Part shown: positions 11,817 through 23,900 of the stretch, one piece after another
How positions within the stretch are numbered: position 1 is the stretch's first letter
How the letters are laid out: each line of letters begins with the position of its first letter
NCBI RefSeq assembly: GCF_023898315.1
Contig: NC_064616.1
Coordinates: 706,333,389-706,397,388 of the forward strand
Reading direction: 5' to 3'
From: Schistocerca nitens
Lineage: Eukaryota > Arthropoda > Insecta > Orthoptera > Acrididae
Length of the DNA: 64,000 bases
Notes under the pieces: model-generated
What the model was told of the DNA's origin: nothing
Databases searched by the model: none
What the model saw: the letters and a program-made list of their open reading frames with translations, nothing else
Translations under genes and position numbers: made by a program

Positions 11817-12013
11817 ACGTGTGAGTGTGGGTGCACACTTATTTTTACTCTAGCTTGAGAAGGGATTGATTCCAAAAGCTAGGAAGTTTCCTTTTTCTTT
11901 TGTGTGTGCCTATTGTTGAGTCAACGCTTCTGGTATTTATTGAATGGTCTCATTTACTTCTAAATTAGTTAAAGGCATAGATCTTTGACATATAATAAGG
12001 AAAATTTACTTGC
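11576..12013 (-). other. bt: GC-AG intron of projectin containing a CA/GT-rich repeat
   Basis: This 438-nt intron begins AAAG|GCAAGT (GC at 12013-12012) and ends CCAG at 11577-11576. Using the GT four bases downstream would put the next exon out of frame. Most of its interior is the dispersed (TG)n repeat at about 11655-11940. Confidence 0.87.
11655..11940. repeat. Dispersed element with (TG)n core and inverted ends
   Basis: The left end reads CAAATAGCAGAAGCATTGAG near 11673. The reverse complement of the right end reads CAGAAGCGTTGACTCAACA near 11930, so the element has imperfect terminal inverted repeats around a (TG) run at 11771-11814. The same arrangement occurs around 21810-22070, and one end of it around 55025. 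It looks like an old non-autonomous element whose microsatellite core has expanded. Confidence 0.6.
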
Positions 12014-12228
12014 CTTTGTATGGGACCTCAAATATTATAGGTTTATTACAAGGGCCATCAACTTCATCAGGGAAATCTATAACTGGTTTCTCTTCACCTT
12101 TCTTGACTGTAATTTTTGCAGTTGATGACAGTTTTCCAGATTCACACCGTATTTCTCCAGAATCGTCAAGCTGAACTTGATTGAAAATGAGTTGGTGCTT
12201 GCCTCCTCCCAGATTCTTAATTTGTATT
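12014..12228 (-). CDS. bt: Projectin exon: end of Ig 4 and start of Ig 5
   Basis: The exon encodes RIQIKNLGGGKHQLIFNQVQ, then DDSGEIRCESGKLSSTAKIT, the F-strand D-S-G-x-I-x-C and G strand of one Ig domain. GEEKPVIDFPDEVDGPCNKP and IIFEVPYK follow and open the next Ig. The acceptor AG is at 12230-12229. The donor is GC at 12013-12012. It is entered in phase 2 (AG+A gives Arg) and left in phase 1. It is the longest exon in the window (215 nt). Confidence 0.95.
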
Positions 12229-12889
12229 CTGGGGATAAGAAAAAACATTCACAGAAGTTAAAACCAAGGAGAATAAATTATCTTCCATACCAATTTTCTT
12301 AACTGAAAGAACAGCACCATTTTAGTCTTGCAATAAGCATACAACTAAATAAATAATAAAATAAGTAAATGAAAAAGTTGAAATATTTGTAGTTAACCTG
12401 CCTGTTGAAAATCAAATATAAAAACTAATTTCATTACCTCTACAAGAGATGGCATTGCAAAATTGAATAAAGCTTGAAATGGAGAGTTAGACATATCTCA
12501 ACAGTTATAAGCACAAAAAAAGGTTACAACTGTAGAACCTGGGAAAGTGTATACACTTGAATTACATAAAATCTGATGAATAAAGATCAATGAAAAAAAT
12601 TATTCAAAGTATGGAAAGTAACCTTCTGGATACACCCTAGAGCAAATTGCATACACGAAATGGAGGCATCTGCATCTACAAAGTACAATGTTTCTGAATG
12701 CCAGGTAAACAAATATCTTCAAATATCCATAGTGCTCAAATCAAATAGAGTATAAACTTCAATTATGCCCTAATTCAATGCAATGCCTTTCTCCAACAAC
12801 AATTACAAACTAACATTCACATGTTTCAAAGCTTTTCTGACCAATTACCTGTAGCCTACTTACAGCCTAATTTGAAAAAAGGTAAAGTT
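12229..12889. other. Intron sequence, no features seen
   Basis: AT-rich intron between the exons at 16733 and 12014, up to the first repeat at about 12890. I see no gene or named element in it. Confidence 0.55.
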
Positions 12890-13022
12890 CCACATTTGCC
12901 CTAGATGGGCAAATCAGACATGACCAAATTCCGTGTCATCCTCTGCCAATGGCATTATCAGATGCAGCATGAAGGTGCATGTAGACAGCACGCTGCTCTT
13001 CCAGTTGCTGTCATGTTACTCG
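12890..13022. repeat. SINE-like repeat fragment
   Basis: The stretch with TCCTCTGCCAATGGCATTAT and GATGCAGCATGAAGGTGCAT resembles the segment at about 35745-35830 (CTTCTGCCAATGGTGTCACT..GGATGCAGTAAGGAGGGGCA). They are therefore two diverged copies of one dispersed repeat. It abuts the truncated end of the Tc1-like element to its right. Confidence 0.5.
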
Positions 13023-14223
13023 AAGTCAGAGTTCCAAAACATCCCAAAGGTGTTCTATAGGATTCAGGTCAGAGCTCTGTGCAGGCCAGTCCATCACAGG
13101 GATGTTATTGTCATGTAACCACTCCGCCACCGGCCATGCATTACGAACAGGTGCTCGATCGTGTTGAAATATGTAATCACCATCCCCAAATCGCTCTTCA
13201 ACAGGGGGAAGCAAGAAGGTGCTTAAAACATCAATGTAAGCCTGTGTGCCGGCCGGGGTGGCCAAGTGGTTTTAGGCATTACAGTCAGGAACCATGCGAC
13301 CGCTACTGTTGCAGGTTCGAATCCTGCCTCGGGCATGGATGTGTGTGACGTCCTTAGGTTAGTTAGGTTTAAGCAGTTCTAAGTTCTAGGGGACTGATGA
13401 CCTTAGAAGTTAGGTCCCATAGTGCTCAGAGCTATTTGAACCATCTTTTAAGCCTGTGTTGTGGTAGTGCCACACAAAACAACAAGGGGTGCAAGCCACC
13501 TCCATGAAAAACATGACCACACCATCATCTCCGAATTTTACTGTTGGCACTACACACATTGGCAGATGATGTTCACCGGGCACTCACCATACTCACACCC
13601 TGCCATTGGGTTGCCATATTGTGTACTGTGATTCATCACTCCACACAACATTTTTCCACGGTCCAATTGTCAAATGTTTACGCTCCTTACATCAAGCGAG
13701 GCGTCATTTGGCATTTACTGGTGTGATGTGTGGCTTACGAGCAGCCACTCGACCATGAAATCCAAGTTTTCCCACCTTGCACCTAACAGTCATAGTACTT
13801 GCAGTGGATCCTGATGCAGTCTGGAATTCCTGTGTGACGGTCTGGATAGATGTCTGCCTATTACACATTACGACTCTCTTCAACTGCTGGAAGTCTCTGT
13901 TAGTCAACAGACAAGGTCGGCCTGTACGCTTTTGTGCTGTACGTGTCCCTTCACATTTCCACTTCACTATCACATTGAAAACAGTGGACCTAGGGATGTT
14001 TAAGAGTGTGGAAATCTTGTGTACAGACGTATGACACAAGTGACACCCAATCACCTGACCATGTTCGAAGTCCGTGAGTTCTGCGGAGTGCTCCATTCTG
14101 CTCTCTCACAATGACTACTCAGGTTGCTGATATGGAGAACCTGCCAGTAGATGGCAGTACAATGCACCTAATATGAAAAACATATGTTTTTGGGGGTGTC
14201 CGGATACTTTTGATCACGTAGTG
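13023..14223 (-). mobile_element. Degenerate Tc1-like transposon, left end missing
   Basis: The right end is intact: it finishes GGGTGTCCGGATACTTTTGA then TCACGTAGTG, followed by TA at 14224-14225. The matching left inverted repeat is absent. Minus-strand coding remains include LTDFEHGQVIGCHLCHTSVH (N-terminal DNA-binding part, 14096 downward), a WSDESQYTIWQPNGRV stretch near 13620, and FQHDRAP with DWPAQSSDLNPIEHLWD near 13170-13050. All three catalytic blocks are recognisable but in broken frames. A SINE has inserted at 13248. Confidence 0.88.
13248..13449 (+). mobile_element. tRNA-derived SINE, full length, nested
   Basis: The 202-bp insertion begins GCCGGCCGGGGTGGCCAAGT and has Pol III-like boxes (A box about GTGGCCAAGTGG, B box GGTTCGAATCC at about 13314). 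It continues into a tail with TTAGGTTAGTTAGGTTTAAG and ends TTTGAACCATCTTTT. Target duplications of TAAGCCTGTGT flank it (13237-13247 and 13449-13459, the first T overlapping). It interrupts the Tc1-like element. The tail matches the one at 34531-34723, though the tRNA-like heads differ. Confidence 0.92.
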
Positions 14224-14225
14224 TA

Positions 14226-14699
14226 TGATTTGTTTGACTAAAGGATATAAAAATTTACTCTTTGGTAGTCAGGAAAAATTTACTTGCACTTTTATGTCTA
14301 CAGGAAACTAAGAATTTATCTGATATTTATAATGATCAAGAAGGAGTACATGTGACTACCAATAAGTATACTACCTTAACAGTAAAGAGACAAGACTGCT
14401 TGGATTATTAAGGAATTATTATTCATTGTGTATACTTTTTCATCTCTGGTAATGTTTGTTGTGAAAAATGCTAAGGTACACAGCAGTTCAGAATCTACAT
14501 TAAACTGTACTTCCGCCAATAAGTGGCTGGGTAAGTCAGTTCAAAGGTCAGAGGAAGGCAATGGCATACCATCTCCAACAGGACCATGCCTAGCAAAGCA
14601 CTATGGTGTTCAAAACAAACTTTGAAAAAACACAATACATCTAATTTTCTGCTGCAAAAAGTACAGTTCCTTCAATAAGTATAAAACATCAACAGAAGT
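14226..14699. other. Intron with a short repeat fragment
   Basis: Mostly unique-looking AT-rich sequence. About 14537-14610 reads GTTCAAAGGTCAGAGGAAGG then CAATGGCATACCATCTCCAA, which I recognise as a fragment of a common dispersed repeat. No gene is present. Confidence 0.45.
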
Positions 14700-15354
14700 C
14701 AGTATACAGGGTAGTGCATACTAAGTTTTTGGGCGTACGTATAGATGAGAATCTTAATTGGAAAATTCACATTTTGTATCTTATAAAGTGACTAGGTTCA
14801 GCAACTTTTGCAAGCAGAATAATTACCAATTTTGAGTATACAGAAATTAGTAAGCTAACATATTTTGCATATTTTTACTCTCTGATGTCATACGGAATAA
14901 TATTTTGGGGTAACTCAACATTTAGACAAAAAGTATTCACTGCTCAAAAGAATGTGGTTAGAATAATGTGTGGGGGTCATAGTCGTACATCTTGTAGGCA
15001 TCTTTTTAAAAGATTGGGAATTCTTACAACAGCCTCATAGTACATTTACTCACTAATGAAATTTGTTCTCAGCAACATCGACCAGTTTAAAAACAACAGT
15101 GACATTCATGATTATAATACCAGAAAAAATAAAGACTTACACTATTCTTTACTCAACCTATCTTTGGCACAGAGAGGGGAAAAATATGCTGCTATAAAAA
15201 TTTTCAACAAATTACCAGAGGAAATAAAATGTCTGACAGACAGCAGTAATAGCTTCAAAAATAAATTGAAATCATATCTCCTTGAAACTCCTTCTATACC
15301 ATAGATGAATTCTTGGATAGGAATAAATAATAGATATATTAACCTTTAACCTTG

Positions 15355-15355
<1 letters not shown>
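14700..15355 (+). mobile_element. LINE fragment (C-terminal part of reverse transcriptase ORF)
   Basis: The + strand encodes FLGVRIDENLNWKIHI, FYSLMSYGIIFWGNST, a stretch with QKNVVRIMCGGHSRTSCRHL, and finally HDYNTRKNKDLHYSLLNLSL and AIKIFNKLPEEIK. This order (LGV-x-ID..W..HI, SYGI-x-FWG, NTR, NKLP-x-x-IK) is the distal part of a non-LTR retrotransposon ORF2. A few stops break the frame (near 14787 and 15038). It is 5'-truncated and runs into an AT microsatellite. A likely 3' tail of the same copy sits at 15994-16075. Confidence 0.82.

Positions 15356-15356
<1 letters not shown>

Positions 15357-15408
<52 letters not shown>
15357..15408. repeat. (AT)n microsatellite
   Basis: About 26 uninterrupted AT units join the LINE fragment on the left to a dispersed repeat on the right. 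Confidence 0.95.
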
Positions 15409-16075
<667 letters not shown>

Positions 16076-16732
16076 CTAAGTAACTTTGGATTTATAACAC
16101 CTTTACTCTATGTTTCTTCTACTACTTTTTGAATCTTGAGCTGTGTCCTTAAGTTTAATCACATTTTTATCATCAATTCAGTGGCAGTGTACTGTGACCC
16201 ACCATAAATATCACATGAGGGACCTTTGGCAAAAGAAAGAACACTGGTCCAGCAGATTAGTGAATTTACCACTTATGTACAATCAGGAGTGGTTGTCTTC
16301 AAAGTAGGAGCCACTTGAATCCCCACAGTAGGAGCCATTTTCATCTGCACATATGTTTTCATTCCTTCAAGTGCCCAAAAGACTTCTTCATGCAGCTTTT
16401 TGTGAAGCTGTGCTGGAGCATTGCCATTTTTGCCTTTCAGCACAGCATAAGAAATTGTCAGTAGTGAACAGAGTTGATTGGTTTTGATGAATTTTGTCAC
16501 AGTGCAAGGACACATTCAAGACTGAGAAACAGACACCCAGTAATAAGCCCACACAACAAAAAATGGTTCCTTAGTAAAATGAGCTCTCTCAGCGGTTCTA
16601 AATTGATGTAATACATATGCAACTTAATTTCTTTGTTCTTCCTCCAAACAATGAGATAACAGATGCTACTTATTTATAGTTCAGAGCTGAAAATTCACAT
16701 GACATACAAAGAAAACCTTATTATATCTGTAC
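16076..16732. other. Intron sequence, no features seen
   Basis: AT-rich intron to the left of the exon at 16733. No gene or repeat is identified. A minus-strand open frame at 16273-16515 has no recognisable domain and no splice context. Confidence 0.5.
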
Positions 16733-16871
16733 CTGTCAGATTCCTTGATTGGTTCTCCATTGAAAAACCATTCAGCTGGAGCAGTCTGATCCTGAAGTTC
16801 AATGTCCAGCACAAGTTTTTCTCGTTCTACCACAGTGGTGTCTTTAAGTTTCTTGTTGAAACGATTTTGAT
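16733..16871 (-). CDS. bt: Projectin exon: first half of Ig 4 of the tandem block
   Basis: The exon encodes YQNRFNKKLKDTTVVEREKL, VLDIELQDQTAPAEWFFNGE and PIKESDR, the A to C' strands of an Ig domain with the conserved Trp but no B-strand Cys. The acceptor AG is at 16873-16872 and the donor GT at 16732-16731. It is entered in phase 1 (T+AT gives Tyr) and left in phase 2. The domain is completed by 12014-12228. Confidence 0.94.
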
Positions 16872-17088
16872 CTATGAGCACATAACATGTAATTAATTAA
16901 TACAATGTTAACTTATGCTTACACACTTACATATAGAGAATTATATAAGCAACTTACATCATGTAAAACACATTTTTTATCATTACTGTCTATCAAGACA
17001 CAAAGTTGTCCTTCATACTGCATGTGATATATTCAACATATTCACATATGTAAGTTTAATCTAAATGAAATTGAATTAGTACTTGAGA

Positions 17089-18170
17089 TTATCTTTTGGA
17101 CACACTTAGAAATCTTCTATTGCATAGTGGTTTTTCTCTAAGCCATTTCTGGATAGTGTTTTTAAACATATTCAGTGACACATTGTGTGCTGACACTGGC
17201 AACATGTTAAATAGTTTCACCATCATGTGTTTGTAACTATGTTGAGTTTTCTTAAGTCTAGTGACAGTGATGTCCATCTTCTGTTTTAGGCATGTGTTAC
17301 ACTGATGGACAGCTTGTCATAGTTTGTAACTGTGTTGGTTTTCTTTTGTATGTATTAGACAACTTATTACAAATAGGGACATAACTGTTGGTATTTTTAG
17401 GTTTTTTTTTTTTTAATATGGTCCACAAAACTCATTATCTCTGACTCCATGGATGCATCTGATTGGCTTCTTACGCCAAATGAGAAGTTTTTTTGCCCCA
17501 GAGGACATCCCCAATACCTAAACACCATATGTAAAATGGGTTTGGAAAATGGCATAATATGAACTGAGCAACAGCTGTCACTAACATATGACCATAGTTT
17601 AAGAAATAAATACATAACATGTGCTAACATATTATAGATATAATTGGTACAATTCTTCCATGTTAACTCTGAGCCTAGATGAATCCCAAAAAGATCTGAA
17701 GCACAGTTGTTGCCATCATCTTTAATACATAAACTAAAGAGAATATTTACAGTTTCTTCATGACTAATACATAATTCATTGATTTTGAACCACTTACTGG
17801 TTGCTCTGAAATTATGTCTACTTTTTTGCTTTAATGTTTCAAAGTCTTTCCTAGCTGTAACAAAAGTGGTATCATCCCACAATGAGTATGAATGTACACA
17901 ACATAATATTGGGCATGTTATTTACACATATTATTAAGAGTAAAGGTGCAAACACAGGAACCAGTGGCATACCCTATGTGATATCCAAGACTTTTGGTCT
18001 AATATTGTTGAACTGCAGAATTGGTTTTCTGTCAGTCAGAAAGGATACGATCAGAGATAGCTCTGAGTCTCTAAAACCAGAGAAGTATAGTTCTTCTAGC
18101 AGAATTCTATGGCTATTGTCCACTGTGCATACAAGTTCTTTGTTATGAATTTTGGGACTGGCAGGCTGAG
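17089..18170 (-). mobile_element. LINE fragment with reverse-transcriptase core
   Basis: On the minus strand the order is FSGFRDSELSLIVSFLTDRK, VLDIT-stop-GMPLVPVFAPLL, NNMPNIM, DDTTFVTARKDFETLK (the A/F-x-DD box), FKINELCISHEETVNILF and LFGIHLGSELTWKN, then a C-terminal stretch with MMVKLFNMLPVSA. This is a 5'-truncated non-LTR reverse transcriptase of the jockey/CR1 kind, with stops and frameshifts. It lies antisense-free in the intron between the exons at 18261 and 16733. Confidence 0.85.
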
Positions 18171-18260
18171 AGATTCAATTTGATTTGTTACAGCTAATGT
18201 TTTATTTCTGGTTATTTCATTTAGACTATTCTCATGAAAATCAACAATAAAAACACTTAC

Positions 18261-18385
18261 ACTGGATAACTAGTTCAGCCTCTGTCTTGTCAGCATTACT
18301 GACACAGGAATACATTCCACAATCTGTTACTTTGGAGTCCTTAATTATAAGCTTTCTCTTCCTTCCATCTTTCACAATATGTATT
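18261..18385 (-). CDS. bt: Projectin exon: second half of Ig 3 of the tandem block
   Basis: The exon encodes IHIVKDGRKEKLIIKDSKV, then TDCGMYSCVSNADKTEAELV and IQ. D-C-G-M-Y-S-C is the Ig F-strand signature. The acceptor AG is at 18387-18386 and the donor GT at 18260-18259. It is entered in phase 2 (AG+A gives Arg) and left in phase 1. Confidence 0.95.
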
Positions 18386-19909
18386 CTGAAAGAAGAGAAA
18401 AGTCATATCATTGAGCTATGAACAAAGTACAGGAAATATGACCAATACCAACTGTGTACCTGGTGTACTAAATGGAGATGGAAATGTTTTCAATAATGCA
18501 TTCTAAAATTATTACATTGTGACTTCTATAACAGTCAACAGTCACTAAGTATTGCATAAAGTTTGTTTTATAGTTCTTTCCATCCTTCTTTTGGCATGAT
18601 GTGATGCAACTAGCAAATATCTCTCAATGACTGAAATACAGTTTGCAGTAGCAACACCTTATTTCGCACTTGACAATGAATACTGACACAATGTCAGTGA
18701 AATTCATAAACAGGATCACAAACACAAGTTCTGCTGTTAGATCAAGTTTGTTTGTTTATGTGATTGCCATGAAATGTGCTTTGGGGTATTTTATTGATCA
18801 TAATATACTAAACAAACAAAATTAAATTATTTGTGAAAATTGAACAAACATGGAAAGAATCCTCTGTTTATCAATTGGCAGCAGACACAGAAATGACAAA
18901 AGTGTGAGACAAATGCAAGTTTTGAGAATTAGAACTTTTTAAACCTGCCCAGTGATAAGACAGGACTGGAATACAGCACACAAAACCTCTACCAGGGCTA
19001 CTGAAAATTTTTTACTAGCATACTCTTTATTTTCCATACATAAAGGCAGCTTCTTGTTGACTTCCCAACCTCAGTAATACAGTAATCAGACCCCATTAGT
19101 CTCATCTTCTTCCTCTTCAACACATTATTTGTTTTCTTTAGTACCTGTTCAGATTTTCAAGTTTCATCTCTTTTTGCAGTTCATTGTTACTCTCCTCAGT
19201 CACCTTCTCAATAAATGCCTGACTTGTTCCATTGAATCAAGCCCTTTGATCTCTTCTGCTGGAGTCCTGAACATCTCGTCACATTTGTTTATGTTTGCTA
19301 CTGCCAAACAAGTTGAATATGTTATATGCTTATTCTGTTATAGTTTAATTTTGGAGCTATGCATACAACATTTATTAGTGTTCATCTCACTGTTATTTAT
19401 TAGCATTTGTAATTATAACCAGTCATAATTCTCAAGACATTACAGAAAAAAAAACATATATTTATTTACACAAAGTTTTTAAAAATATCTCTTCTTGTAC
19501 AGCAATTACATTTGACTAAGGTCCCACTATCAAGTGCATTAAAATGATTCAGAAAAGCGTAGCCACTTTGAAATGTGCTGGAACATGATCTATGTCAAAC
19601 TGAATGTTACCTTTGATAATAAAATTGAAACTTAAATCAACTTTTTACATAGTAAGTTTGCTACCAATACTTACATGAAACACTAAAAACATACTCAAAA
19701 CACACATACAAGTACAGTAGTAAGTCAAACAGTGTTTGTATGAAACACCTCAGAAATACTACTGGAATATGAATTAATGAAGAATTTGTTATAAAATGAT
19801 TTAATTTTAGTCATTGTAACATTACAAATAATCTGACATTCCTATTACTACATCTTAGGTTTACTCTAACATATTATTCACAAACTTTTTCACAAAAGTG
19901 TAGTATTAC
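18386..19909. other. Intron sequence, no features seen
   Basis: AT-rich intron between the two halves of Ig 3. A pyrimidine-rich block at about 19040-19280 may be repeat-derived but I cannot name it. No exon-like sequence is found. Confidence 0.5.
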
Positions 19910-20051
19910 CTTTTATCTGGTTTCACTTCTTCATCACCTTTCATCCATGTAACTTCCCCTCCGGCATCATCAAGTTCACAAAGTAATGTGACAGTTTCCT
20001 TTTCTGTTATCTGTTGACTCTTCAACACTTTTACAAACTTGTAAGGATACT
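19910..20051 (-). CDS. bt: Projectin exon: first half of Ig 3 of the tandem block
   Basis: The exon encodes EYPYKFVKVLKSQQITEKE, TVTLLCELDDAGGEVTWMKG and DEEVKPDK, with the canonical Ig B-strand Cys and C-strand Trp. The acceptor AG is at 20053-20052 and the donor GT at 19909-19908. It is entered in phase 1 (G+AG gives Glu) and left in phase 2. Only about 107 nt of intron separate it from the preceding exon. Confidence 0.95.
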
Positions 20052-20158
20052 CTGTAATATGGAAACAAATCTCATGAACAGTTAACTAAATGGAGATTGA
20101 TTATATTCAAACATTACCAAAAATTTGAAGAACTAAACTTTCTAGTCTTTTATCTTAC

Positions 20159-20303
20159 CAATTATTTTAACTGTTGTCGTGGTTTTATCATCCTGCTTAG
20201 CAATTCGGCAAGAATATTCACCACTGTCAGTAAGTTCACAATTCTTGATTGTCAACCGGCAGATACCAGCTAAGTCCTTGCTCATTTCATATTTATCTCC
20301 CTC
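20159..20303 (-). CDS. bt: Projectin exon: second half of Ig 2 of the tandem block
   Basis: The exon encodes EGDKYEMSKDLAGICRLTIK, NCELTDSGEYSCRIAKQDDK and TTTTVKII. D-S-G-E-Y-S-C is the Ig F strand. The acceptor AG is at 20305-20304 and the donor GT at 20158-20157. It is entered in phase 0 and left in phase 1. The acceptor lies in GTAAAGGAGG; the chosen AG preserves the Glu-Glu junction of the domain. Confidence 0.95.
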
Positions 20304-20401
20304 CTTTACACAAAAATTAAAGTGTGAGTATAAAAAAATTAAATTTTTAACTACAGTTAGTAATCTACATTAAAAGCCAAATTAATTAACTGAAGTTATA
20401 C

Positions 20402-20541
20402 CTCAAGTTTTGTGTTTCCTTTGTACCAATGTATAATAGCCATGCTGCTGCTAACAGTACATTCCATAGATGTTTCATGCTTTGTGAAACCTTCTATTTT
20501 CTTGCTTAAAGGTTTCAAAAATGAGTATACTGGATCAGCCT
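20402..20541 (-). CDS. bt: Projectin exon: first half of Ig 2 of the tandem block
   Basis: The exon encodes ADPVYSFLKPLSKKIEGFTK, HETSMECTVSSSMAIIHWYK and GNTKLE, with B-strand Cys and C-strand Trp. The acceptor AG is at 20543-20542 and the donor GT at 20401-20400. It is entered in phase 1 (G+AG gives Glu) and left in phase 0. It is separated from its partner exon by a 98-nt intron. Confidence 0.95.
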
Positions 20542-21157
20542 CTGTAAAATAAATATTGATCACAATGGTATTCATAAAACACTCATAATGTCTAATATGC
20601 CAAATGATTTACATACATAAATAAATCAACCACAATAGAAGAAACTAGCATGGAATGTGTTTTGGTATGTTCAGATTTGATTTGCAACTAGTGCAAGTAA
20701 CTGAAATGGGTGTGCTGTTTTAATAGCATCACCTATAGTTTTACAAAAACCTTGGAGTTACAAAAAACTTATCAGGTTATCTTCAGTTTGTGCTGATATT
20801 TTAATAAGAAATGACAAATGCTTTCATGAAAACACATTATTTATGTGTAAGTTGACTGCTGGTTACAGAAGTTGAAATTACTGGAGAAAGTAAATTCTTA
20901 AGTTATTTCACACTGGAATAAATGTAACATTTCTTTCTGTTTGTTTATGGAACACAGGAAAAACACACTTCATAAGAGCAATAGTGGGAATGAAAACAAG
21001 TTTCTTCCAGGATGTGGGCAAAACAACATATACTGATGTTCATGAGAACGTTTGATGCTTTACATTCTTTCTTCTTAGGTGCATACCTGAGAACATATTT
21101 ATTTATAAAATAGCAAACATAGCATTAACGTTTATGTTCCAGAATATCATAGCTTAC
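20542..21157. other. Intron sequence, no features seen
   Basis: Short AT-rich intron between Ig 1 and Ig 2 of the tandem block, with nothing recognised. Confidence 0.6.
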
Positions 21158-21302
21158 CTTCAACATTTAAGAATGCAGTGCATGAAATACCTCCAATTTC
21201 AACAGTATATTTTCCAGTATCTTCAACTTTGGGCATGTTAATGATAAGTTTGTACACATCATTTTCATTAACAAATTTGTATTTCGAGCCAGGAAACAGC
21301 TC
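21158..21302 (-). CDS. bt: Projectin exon: second half of Ig 1 of the tandem block
   Basis: The exon encodes ELFPGSKYKFVNENDVYKLI, INMPKVEDTGKYTVEIGGIS and CTAFLNVE. D-T-G-K-Y is the Ig F-strand signature, here without the usual Cys two residues later. The acceptor AG is at 21304-21303 and the donor GT at 21157-21156. It is entered in phase 0 and left in phase 1. Confidence 0.95.
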
Positions 21303-21799
21303 CTGCATTGAAGAGAAATACTGGTAAATTATGACATGCACAAATGAAAATTTACAGCCATGTCAAGGAAATTTTATCCATGTGAAAACTTGCCTCTATA
21401 TAATTTAGACTTATTTCCATATTTAAACTTAAGCAGACATGATACATAATGAGAACTTTTTTAATCATAATTCATGTGTTTGTTTTATTAATCACTCAAT
21501 TACTTTTATTTTTGATGAATGAGTCAGTAGAGAATGAATGCTATGCTGTAGTTGGAAGTAAGTGAGCATTTAGGTGTGACATAGAGAGTAGCTGAAATGA
21601 ACATACACTACATGAAACAGTATCAATTTAGATGAACAATCTAAAAGATGACTATGATGTCAAAAATAGAATTATGAATCCTAAACACTGGTTGTTGCCA
21701 CTAAGGGGAATATTTGGTTCTGCACAAACATGTGGCTAGCATTATGTTTAACAACAATCAAACTCATATTTATATGTTATCAAAAGTTCTGGCAGAATG

Positions 21800-21947
21800 T
21801 TAAAAATTTAGGAGTAACATAAACCACTCATCTGACAGTAGAGGAGTTGATTTGTTGACAGGCACTTTAAAAAAGAGTGAGAACTTCATTATCCTTTAGA
21901 TGCATAGAGCTAGGCTACACTGTGCCAGCTGAATATCAATCCATTTG

Positions 21948-22003
<56 letters not shown>

Positions 22004-22110
22004 TTCTATTTAAGTTTTCATTCTCTTTTGTGTCCCTGTCAATGACTCAATCTTCCAGTCTTCTATTACTCAATGAGTTATTTCCCTTACTCCAAAATTA
22101 TTTACAAACT
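21800..22110. repeat. Dispersed element with (GT)n core and inverted ends
   Basis: This is a second copy of the family at 11655-11940. The left flank has GTAGAGGAGTTGATTTGTTG then ACAGGCAC. The right flank has GTGTCCCTGTCAATGACTCA. A GT run of about 28 units lies at 21947-22002. Confidence 0.5.
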
Positions 22111-22559
22111 CACATTTATTAATTACCAAGACTTTGGAGGAGTTTAGAAGGGAAAAATATGTGGCATAGTAGGCACTTACAGCTATGTGGGCATTTTTCT
22201 TTTAGTAAGCAAGCTTATTTCAGTCAGATTTCCTTGCAAATCAGCACTTTCAAATCATTAGTGTCCGAAAAAGGACTATGTATTAATCACACACTGTTGA
22301 CAGGGGATGACCCAAGGAAGCCATACTGAGACCCCTTTTATACATATTATATATGTGAGGTCTTTATGATTGTTTCTAGCTATGTGTAACTATCTGGCAG
22401 TTCAAAGATTATTTTTCTCTATATTCAACAGTCCTCTCTAAAACAGTGAAAGCAATTGTCAATCATATTGTACCAAAGCTAACAATTTAGCTGAAAGAGA
22501 AAAAATAATCTAAAAATGCCATCAGTGGTCATTTTTACATGAAGAAGAGTTCTGCATTA

Positions 22560-23900
22560 TCCTGATATTATGAAGGATGGTGGAATCAAGGTCACATCCA
22601 AAAATCCCTTTAAATTTCTGATTACTGTGGAAAGCTCATATAGTTACCATTTCAACAAAGACAGAAACACAGATGAATGCAAAAGATTCCTGTAAAATCA
22701 TTCTTGGACTACAACTAAATAGTTTGCAATGGTAGGACAATTAACTCGATTAACAGACAAGTCATTCTCCAGTATCGTTTCATTCGAACATGCCCTGTAG
22801 CCATACTCACCACTCCTGTGAGTGCTCTACATGCAGAGTCAGGCAAAATACCATTGGCTAGAAGGAAGGAAGAACTTGCAGATGAACTCATGTTGAAAGA
22901 AAATCCACAGGAAGACCATAGTTAAATAAACAGGTTATTGAAGTACCATTTATAGATATCAAAATTCACCAATTTCATGACAGACATAAGAATGATGCTA
23001 TGATTAAAATTGTTTAAATGGTGGGCCTTGCTTGGCAACAAAACACAAGAATACAAAATCTTACCACAAATCCTAATTCTATTCAGATACTGAGATGAAA
23101 AGCTACTAGTGTTTGATAACACTGATAAATGGCACAAAAGTTCTACAAAGCTGAATCTTGAAATCAACATATTACTTAATACCATACACCTAGAATAACA
23201 CAAGCTTATATGGTTGGATCAAGCAAGGAGAAGAGTAAGCGGTGCAACATACAGCGCCACAGAAAATTTGCAATCTCTTTATTGCCTACCTAAAGAATCA
23301 ACTATCTGTTATGCAAAAGCCATCGCAATCAGGGAAGCAGTAAAACATGACAGATCTTGGACACAAAGTAAGATAATGGTAATAACTGATTTCCTATTTA
23401 TACTGGAGAGTCCTAAAAATCCCAGAAGGAGTACAAATGTACTGTCTATAATTATAGATATTACCACAAAAGCCATACAAATATGCCAGCAGTCATAATA
23501 AAGAACTTTTAGGGGATTCCAGGACACTGCAAACTCAGGTGAAATTCTCACCAATACAGTTCCTTATATAGAAAAATAAGTTTAATCAATAATAAAAGGT
23601 AGAAACAACGAGGACTGGTAGATGCAATTGAATTAAGTCACAATCACATAATAAGTGCATCATTGAAAACTGCAGCCCAAACCCGCATCACTTCCATGGT
23701 TCACAATTTGAAATAGAAATCGTCAATGCATAACAATGATCATGTATGTGAAGTTAAACATTAGTAAATTTTCTACCCACCTATCCCATATAGGACTGTG
23801 GTTTGTGCAATACAGATGGGAATGTGAACCATGCAATATTTTCGTGCATCAGGTATAAGTCAAAACAAAAATATTTTCACAGGTCCTTGCTGTAATCTTA
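22560..23900 (+). mobile_element. LINE fragment with RNase H-like and CCHC region
   Basis: Plus-strand remains read in order: MKDGGIKVTSKNPFKFL, AHIVTISTKTETQMNA, then an RNase H-like stretch with YAKAIAIREAVKHDRSW and KIMVITDFLFILESPKN. Finally CGLCNTDGNVNHAIFSC (about 23797-23847) fits a C-x2-C-x7-H-x4-C zinc knuckle. RNase H followed by a C-terminal CCHC box is typical of the I/R1/LOA group of non-LTR retrotransposons. Frames are broken throughout. Confidence 0.75.

Noticed and set aside
13248..13449. tRNA-like sequence, considered as a tRNA gene.
   Set aside because: It is the head of a SINE with target duplications and a non-tRNA tail; no complete cloverleaf can be drawn with confidence. 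The same holds for 34531-34723, 41490-41770 and the arms of 62307-63431.
16273..16515. 80-residue minus-strand frame in an intron, considered as a missed exon.
   Set aside because: No Ig, Fn3 or linker similarity, and the flanking projectin exons join perfectly without it.
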